The notes under the pieces: model-generated
Databases searched by the model: none
Told to the model about the DNA's origin: nothing
Seen by the model: the letters and a program-made list of their open reading frames with translations, nothing else
Assembly: GCA_019914995.1 (NCBI GenBank)
Contig: CM034137.1
Location: forward strand, 434,001-498,000
Length of the DNA: 64,000 nucleotides
Reading direction: 5' to 3'
Source: Acanthochlamys bracteata
Taxonomy: Eukaryota; Streptophyta; Magnoliopsida; Pandanales; Velloziaceae
Position numbers and translations under genes: made by a program
In this document: positions 63,174 through 64,000 of the stretch, piece after piece
How the letters are laid out: each line of letters begins with the position of its first letter
Numbering within the stretch: position 1 is the stretch's first letter

Positions 63174-63382
63174 GGCGTTTGAGAATACTTTTAAAATAAA
63201 ATTTTTCTTAATATTTTTATTTTATTAAAAATAAGTATTTTTAAAAAATATAATAAAAAAATTTTACTACATAAAATTTTTTATATTTTTTAAAAATTTT
63301 AAATATTTATAAATATATATTAAAAAATATAATATAAAAAATTAAAAAATATTTTTTTGATAAGTTAAGCTGAACAGCCCTT
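63174..63382. mobile_element. AT-rich MITE family B, copy
   Basis: Left end GGCGTTTGAGAATACTTTTA is a good family match; the right end (GATAAGTTAAGCTGAACAGCC) is decayed. About 209 bp and A/T-rich. Confidence 0.6.
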
Positions 63383-63934
63383 TAACTCACTTTATAGATG
63401 CTTTCTTCTGCTAGTGAGTTTACTCGAATCTTGAAGATTACTCAGTCAACTCCTTTTCATTTGTTATTGCCTTCTGAAAGCAGATGTGAAAATAAATGTA
63501 ATTACCAGTAGATACATCTCTAACCAGTGCCGTTCGACAGCAAACTTCAGAAATTGGGGCTAAAAAGGGAAAAAGAATTTTTAGTAGTGCTTTAAAAAAA
63601 CTTTTCTAAAGCTAATGATATTTTTTAAAAAATAATTAATAGTAAAATTTTTGGAGAAATGGAAAAAATATCTAGGCATCGGAGTTGAATGGATGCATCT
63701 ACATAAATAAGAAAATATTTGAGAGTGTTTATTGAAAAAAAAAAATTTTTAAAAAGAAAAATATTTTAAAAATTTTTAAAAACCAAATAACGTAGAATTT
63801 TTACATACTATTAAAATTTTATAAAAAATTTTAGAAACTTTATTGAAAAAAATTAAATAAAAAATTGAAAAAAAAAAAACTCTCCTAAATATGGCCTAAA
63901 TTTCGCGCACTGAACACCAAAATAGTTAAAGTTT

Positions 63935-64000
63935 GCGCGTGTTTACCAACACCCCAAATTTATTTTTTTAACTCACTTTTAATATAAAATACATATAAAA
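63935..64000. mobile_element. Tourist-like MITE (family A), cut by the window edge
   Basis: GCGCGTGTTTACCAACACCC followed by TTTTTTTAACTCACTTTTAA matches the left half of the copies at 54259 and 61331. The right half is outside the window. Confidence 0.6.

Larger units (their letters stand above)
61978..64000. other. 3' flank with TRIM-like relic and MITEs
   Basis: The 3' UTR of the 88-aa gene probably ends near 62150. 62150-62660 holds no supported feature. A TRIM-like LTR relic spans about 62670-62900. Family B MITEs lie at 63174-63382 and about 63716-63896. A further Tourist-like left end (GCGCGTGTTTACC) starts near 63935 and runs off the window. No ORF is supported. Confidence 0.55.

Noticed and set aside
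60300..64000. A cyclophilin domain that could complete the RS gene
   Set aside because: No minus-strand frame with the cyclophilin signature was found upstream of 59932 inside the window.

Overview
This window is a stretch of plant nuclear DNA, almost certainly from a eudicot. Genes carry GT-AG introns with AT-rich interiors, intergenic DNA is very AT-rich and full of short inverted-repeat elements, and the proteins are plant families: CESA1-type cellulose synthase, HY5, OCP3, GRXS15, a DUF1644 protein and an NB-ARC protein. No prokaryotic, viral or organellar block is visible.

Layout. 44-1003 (+): glyoxalase-I-like VOC protein. 2857-8477 (-): complete 14-exon CESA1-type gene (1083 aa). 8.5-12.2 kb: MITE-rich spacer. 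12223-16231 (+): NB-ARC protein whose C-terminal half looks like armadillo-type helical repeats rather than LRRs. 17053-19830 (+): OCP3-type homeodomain protein. 20910-22793 (+): HY5 bZIP, with a probable GC-AG first intron. 23428-28629 (-): NUDT19-type Nudix hydrolase. 31443-32389 (-): three-finger RanBP2-type zinc-finger protein. 37723-38565 (-): membrane-anchored TPR protein. 42448-43857 (+): DUF1644 protein with a long Ser/Arg repeat region. 44180-44650 (+): intronless broken laccase fragment. 45953-48044 (+): mitochondrial monothiol glutaredoxin GRXS15. 50475-52738 (-): acyl-protein-thioesterase-like hydrolase. 55079-56533 (-): receptor-like kinase without an ectodomain. 57313-59932 (-): 5'-truncated, frameshifted relic of an RS-rich cyclophilin (CYP63/CYP95 type). 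59959-60292 (+): two exons of an unidentified broken gene. 61711-61977 (+): 88-aa tail-anchored-like protein.

The genes are ordinary nuclear genes, each with its own promoter; they do not form a pathway cluster. Two groups recall Arabidopsis neighbourhoods (locus numbers from memory): OCP3-HY5 (At5g11270/At5g11260), and NUDT19, RanBP2 finger, GRXS15, alpha/beta hydrolase, kinase (At5g20070/60/50 and At3g15680/60/50). The unusual material is the NB-ARC/helical-repeat protein, the expanded DUF1644 N-terminus, the laccase relic, the broken junction near 59.94 kb, and several MITE families: Tourist-like with TTA duplications, a long AT-rich family, and a hAT-like element with a near-perfect 8-bp duplication. 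Exon joins were made by eye from splice consensus, frame continuity and remembered family sequences; no alignment was run.
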